Source of the DNA: Candidatus Woesearchaeota archaeon
GTDB taxonomy: Archaea > Nanobdellota > Nanobdellia > Woesearchaeales > JAUUYB01
Assembly (NCBI GenBank): GCA_030590605.1
Contig: JAUUYB010000039.1
Span: 1 to 8,780, forward strand
Direction: 5' to 3'
Length of the DNA: 8,780 bases
The notes beneath the pieces are model-generated. The model had not been told where the DNA came from and ran no database searches. It saw only the letters and a list, made by a program, of their open reading frames with translations. Every line of letters begins with the position of its first letter. Positions within the stretch are counted from its first letter, which is position 1. Below are positions 6,246 to 8,780 of the stretch, piece after piece. Position numbers and translations under genes: made by a program.

Positions 6246-6902
6246 ATGGCGACTGATGAAAAAAGATGGCCTTCAGATAATGACATAGATAAGCTGCTCT
6301 TAAGCGGAGAGATTCCTGGAGACATAAAATATTTCTGGGGTTTGACTGATAGCGATTTACCTGCAGGAGACCAATCCTGGCGTGTACCTGCGACATCCGC
6401 ATTCGCTTTCGACAGAACTGCGGAAGAGGGTATAGGAGATACCTACTCCGAACAAGCTAACGATTATTCTGGTGCCGAACTTATAGTAGAGAAAAGTGAA
6501 GGGATTCCGATTGATGGAAACAATAATCACGGATTCCCTAGCCTGGTAGTGATCGGGCAGACGGATGTTGAAGGAAAGTTCCTCACCTATCCAGCTAACC
6601 CAAAAAATCTCTGTTATGTTAAGGGGTTCTCTGAGGAGAATCAAGCGAAACTTCAGAAGAGGAATTTGATCAATGAGATTAAAGGATTCGAGTTAGATAA
6701 AAGGTGGGTGAAGGCTCGGGTGATCGAATATCCGATCGAGATAAGAAGGAATGGAGATGTTTCTGAAGAGATGAGATATGCTGTGTCAGTTGATTTCTCG
6801 CATACACCGAAGAAGCAAAGACCGATCATCGATTCAGCGCTTGAGACTATGTGCCGGCTCTACAAACCTGCTAAATCCGCTTCCAACGGATTCCATGTTT
6901 AG
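6246..6902 (+). CDS. Soluble protein of unknown function, 218 residues
   Basis: I do not recognise this protein. It has no signal peptide and no membrane helix. An acidic N-terminus (MATDEKRWPSDNDIDKLL) leads to an aromatic segment YFWGLTDSDLPAGDQSW (29-45). A region rich in Gly/Asn (84-97) precedes a likely beta segment FPSLVVIGQTD (97-107). The C-terminal half (130-205) mixes Lys/Arg-rich helices with strands such as KARVIEYPIEI and YAVSVDFS, so it may be a compact alpha/beta domain. The ATG at 6246 is chosen over 6204 because of the Shine-Dalgarno and TATA positions. It follows valS on the same strand and converges on cysS, overlapping the cysS 3' end by 32 bp. It is likely a real gene: long open frame, good start signals, normal codon pattern. 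Confidence 0.8.
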   Translation: MATDEKRWPSDNDIDKLLLSGEIPGDIKYFWGLTDSDLPAGDQSWRVPATSAFAFDRTAEEGIGDTYSEQANDYSGAELIVEKSEGIPIDGNNNHGFPSLVVIGQTDVEGKFLTYPANPKNLCYVKGFSEENQAKLQKRNLINEIKGFELDKRWVKARVIEYPIEIRRNGDVSEEMRYAVSVDFSHTPKKQRPIIDSALETMCRLYKPAKSASNGFHV

Positions 6903-8274
6903 AATCTTCAAGGATTATTCCTTTTTCTTTTAATTCATCTCTGAGCTTGTCAGCAGTAGCAAAATCTTTTCCTTTACGCGCAGCTTCCCTGTCATCGATC
7001 ATCTTCATGAGTTCAGGAGAAAGCGATTCCTCTTCCACTTTCATGAGCCCCAGAACAGAATCGAATTCTTCCATGACAGAAATGACTGATTCAGAATCCT
7101 TCCCTGAAACTTTTCCATCAGCGTTAAACTTATTGATTTCTTTGACGAACTCAAAGACAGCACCAAGCGCTGCAGAGATATTGAGGTTATCATCCATCTC
7201 TTTCTTGAAATTATCCTTGACAGCAGAGATAGCTTTCTCCACATCAGGATTCGATGGATCCCCGCCATCGCTGATCTCTTTCATGGAACGCATAAAATCA
7301 TGCAATCGTGTAATCGAATTCTTAGCAGCCGAAACTGATTCAATCGTGAAGTTCAACTGCTGTTTATAGTGAGTTGAAAGCAACACATATCTGATAGCAA
7401 GCGGTTCAAGCCCTTTATCCAGAAGATCCCGTAAGGTATAGAAATTACCGAGTGATTTGCTCATCTTCTTGCCGTCGACGATTAGGTGTTCGCAGTGCAT
7501 CCAGTACTTGACGAATTCCTTGCCTGATGCGGATTCTGATTGTGCGATCTCATTTTCGTGATGCGGAAACACTAGGTCTACTCCGCCTGTATGGATATCG
7601 AATGTATCCCCCAAATTTTTGGATGACATGGCTGAGCACTCGATGTGCCATCCCGGCCTTCCTTTCCCTATCTCAGTCTCCCAGAACACATCTCCGTCTT
7701 CTTCATTCCATGCTTTCCATAGCGCAAAGTCAGATAGGTTCTCCTTATCATATTCATCATGCTGTATCCGCGCTCCTACCTTGAGGTTCTCCATTTTCAT
7801 ATGCGAGAGCTTTCCGTACTCAGGGAATTTCTTGATATTGAAATAGATGGATCCGTCGTCTCCCTTGTACGCCACTCCTTTGTCTAAGAGTTTTTTGATC
7901 AACTCAACCATCTCAGGGATGTATTCTGTAGCGATAGGTATTACGTCAGGCTTGTCGATCCCGAGCATCTCGAAGTCTTTCCAGAATTCTTTAGTATAGA
8001 ATTCAGTGAACTCCTTGAGAGTCTTTCCTTCAGCACGTGAATTCTTGATGGTCTTGTCATCGACATCTGTGATGTTCATGACGTGCTTGACTTCATACCC
8101 TCTGTATTTGAGATATTTCTTGAGTATGTCTGAGAATATGAAGCTCCGCAGATTCCCTATATGCGCGTAGTTGTAGACTGTCGGCCCGCAGGAATAGAAC
8201 AGGACTTTCTTAGGTGTGATCGGGTTGAAATCTTCCTTCTTTCGCGTGAGTGTGTTGAATACTTGGAGTGTCAT
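6871..8274 (-). CDS. cysS: Cysteinyl-tRNA synthetase
   Basis: Class I synthetase that charges tRNA-Cys. The 467-residue protein has the usual length and full domain set. It shows the zinc ligand Cys29 within YSCGPTVYNYAHIGN (ATP motif HIGN 38-41), ITDVDDKTI (68-76), GRPGWHIECSAMS (205-217, ligand Cys213), GGVDLVFPHHENEIAQSES (230-248, ligands His238 or His239 and Glu242) and KMSKS (270-274). The C-terminal ADKLRDELKEKGI...LEDSKHGIRW is also typical. The start at 8274 (MTLQVFNTLTRKKEDF) matches the family N-terminus and has a TATA box 27 bp upstream, implying a leaderless mRNA. The frame stays open to a TTG at 8340 that has a GGAGG six bases before it, but this start would add a 22-residue unconserved extension that spans the TATA box. 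The last codons overlap the convergent gene ending at 6902. Confidence 0.97.
   Translation of the reverse strand: MTLQVFNTLTRKKEDFNPITPKKVLFYSCGPTVYNYAHIGNLRSFIFSDILKKYLKYRGYEVKHVMNITDVDDKTIKNSRAEGKTLKEFTEFYTKEFWKDFEMLGIDKPDVIPIATEYIPEMVELIKKLLDKGVAYKGDDGSIYFNIKKFPEYGKLSHMKMENLKVGARIQHDEYDKENLSDFALWKAWNEEDGDVFWETEIGKGRPGWHIECSAMSSKNLGDTFDIHTGGVDLVFPHHENEIAQSESASGKEFVKYWMHCEHLIVDGKKMSKSLGNFYTLRDLLDKGLEPLAIRYVLLSTHYKQQLNFTIESVSAAKNSITRLHDFMRSMKEISDGGDPSNPDVEKAISAVKDNFKKEMDDNLNISAALGAVFEFVKEINKFNADGKVSGKDSESVISVMEEFDSVLGLMKVEEESLSPELMKMIDDREAARKGKDFATADKLRDELKEKGIILEDSKHGIRWKRI
6920..6931 (+). terminator. T-rich tract after the unknown gene, possible terminator inside cysS
   Basis: CCTTTTTCTTTTA begins about 18 bp past the plus-strand stop at 6902. 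It could be an archaeal T-tract terminator for that gene, although it lies within the antisense of the cysS C-terminal coding region, where it encodes Lys-Glu-Lys. It may therefore be T-rich only because of the protein sequence. Confidence 0.3.
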
Positions 8275-8296
8275 TGAAGAGAAAAATGGTTTGGCG

Positions 8297-8305
8297 CTTA
8301 TATAG
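8297..8305 (-). promoter_or_regulatory. TATA box of cysS
   Basis: On the minus strand this reads CTATATAAG behind GAAAA, a good BRE-TATA combination. It is centred 27 bp before ATG 8274, consistent with leaderless transcription from that codon. Confidence 0.6.
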
Positions 8306-8315
8306 TTTTCTAGGA

Positions 8316-8338
8316 GTTGCAGCAAAGCGCAGAGCAAC
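8316..8338 (-). repeat. Short inverted repeat upstream of the cysS promoter
   Basis: GTTGC at 8316-8320 is the reverse complement of GCAAC at 8334-8338, with a GC-rich 13-base spacer. It lies just upstream of the cysS TATA box. It could be a weak hairpin or a regulator site, but five paired bases are within chance. The rest of 8339-8433 holds nothing I can name. Confidence 0.25.
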
Positions 8339-8433
8339 AATCGGTTCCTCCATGGTTGAGATTCATGCTATTATGCACAATCGTCTGGTAATTGATTTGA
8401 TGAGAATCCAGTATGGTTTTTCATGTTTTTCTT

Positions 8434-8780
8434 TTATACCCCACCTGAGTCGACACAGGTTCCTGTGCATACGCAGTCTGGGCTGCTCCAGACTCCGTAA
8501 TTGATGGATTCTATTTTGTTGGTGGAGCAGCTAAGGATGACTGGGCGGTATCGTGTGCTTTGGCATGTTCCAGTACAAGTCTCCCCATGAATTGGGCAGC
8601 AGTTGCAGCTGCCTACGTATTCTGATACTGACATTAGGGTTACTGATCCACTGACGTCGCATGGGATGGAGATGTCTTGTTCGAGGCTGGTGTGTGTGAA
8701 GCAGTTGATGCCTGCTGCATCGCAGTATTCTTCTGCATGGACATTGCTTTTGGTGATGATTTCGTCTTCTGCGCTGATTA
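8434..8780 (-). CDS. Cysteine-rich, probably exported protein (C-terminal part; start off window)
   Basis: The minus-strand frame ending at TAA 8434 stays open without a stop to the right edge, giving 114 residues of a longer protein. An internal Met at 8634 is very unlikely to be the true start because the coding character continues upstream of it. The fragment has 12 cysteines (positions 19, 26, 40, 58, 60, 61, 68, 72, 84, 102, 104 and 108 of the fragment), including CTGTC twice (68-72 and 104-108), and many Ser/Thr/Gly. This even-numbered, spaced cysteine pattern suggests disulfides in an extracellular or cell-surface domain. No signal peptide can be checked because the N-terminus is missing. 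I recognise no family. It lies upstream of cysS on the same strand, 159 bp away. The high Cys content and the TGTC repeat argue for a real protein rather than a chance frame. Confidence 0.65.
   Translation of the reverse strand, partial: ISAEDEIITKSNVHAEEYCDAAGINCFTHTSLEQDISIPCDVSGSVTLMSVSEYVGSCNCCPIHGETCTGTCQSTRYRPVILSCSTNKIESINYGVWSSPDCVCTGTCVDSGGV

Noticed and set aside
6947..7369. A 140-codon plus-strand open frame opposite cysS
   Set aside because: It is the reverse complement of conserved CysRS C-terminal coding sequence, Ser-rich, without start signals.
8454..8467. CACAGG/CCTGTG inverted repeat
   Set aside because: It falls on codons of the CTGTC motif and has only a two-base centre, so it is not a usable hairpin; explained by the protein sequence.
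8475..8494. Perfect 7-bp stem with a 6-nt loop (AGTCTGG / CCAGACT)
   Set aside because: It lies within the coding region of the cysteine-rich protein with no T-tract after it in either direction, so it is probably a chance result of codon choice.
1..8780. tRNA genes, rRNA, CRISPR arrays, transposases or integrases
   Set aside because: Looked for in all spacers. No cloverleaf, no spaced direct-repeat array apart from the 11-bp tandem repeats (which lack spacers), and no recombinase-like frame was seen.

Overview
The window looks like a chromosomal segment of an archaeon, most likely a small-genome (DPANN-type, e.g. Woesearchaeota-like) lineage. The main reasons are a replication factor C large subunit (archaeal/eukaryotic clamp loader), an archaeal-style ValRS, a DUF2683-like/RelE-type toxin-antitoxin pair of a kind common in archaea, and TATA boxes placed about 26-29 bp upstream of most start codons, which is the geometry of leaderless archaeal transcripts. 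The lineage is an inference; no rRNA or tRNA is present to confirm it.

Layout. Minus strand, 1-2443: the N-terminal 385 residues of a class II glycyl-tRNA synthetase run off the left edge, preceded by rfcL. 2444-2580 is a dense AT-rich divergent regulatory region. Plus strand, 2581-3089: a two-gene toxin-antitoxin operon with ATGA overlap, behind four tandem 11-bp TATA-like repeats. 3194-3658 is an acidic orphan protein. 3736-6171 is a complete valyl-tRNA synthetase. 6246-6902 is an unrecognised soluble protein. Minus strand, 8274-6871: a complete cysteinyl-tRNA synthetase whose 3' end overlaps the preceding convergent gene by 32 bp. 8780-8434 is the C-terminal part of a cysteine-rich, probably exported protein that enters from the right edge. 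The only interval over 100 bp between the last two genes (8275-8433) holds the cysS promoter and no recognisable RNA gene.

How the genes relate. Three aminoacyl-tRNA synthetases (Gly, Val, Cys) and a DNA-replication clamp-loader subunit form the housekeeping backbone. Each has its own promoter rather than sharing an operon. The interval between rfcL and valS (2444-3735) is more AT-rich and carries the toxin-antitoxin pair and the acidic orphan, so it reads as an accessory insertion in this backbone. The strongest unusual signal is the four-unit, 11-bp-phased array covering the promoter of the toxin-antitoxin operon. It is a good candidate for an autoregulatory operator bound by the ribbon-helix-helix-like antitoxin.
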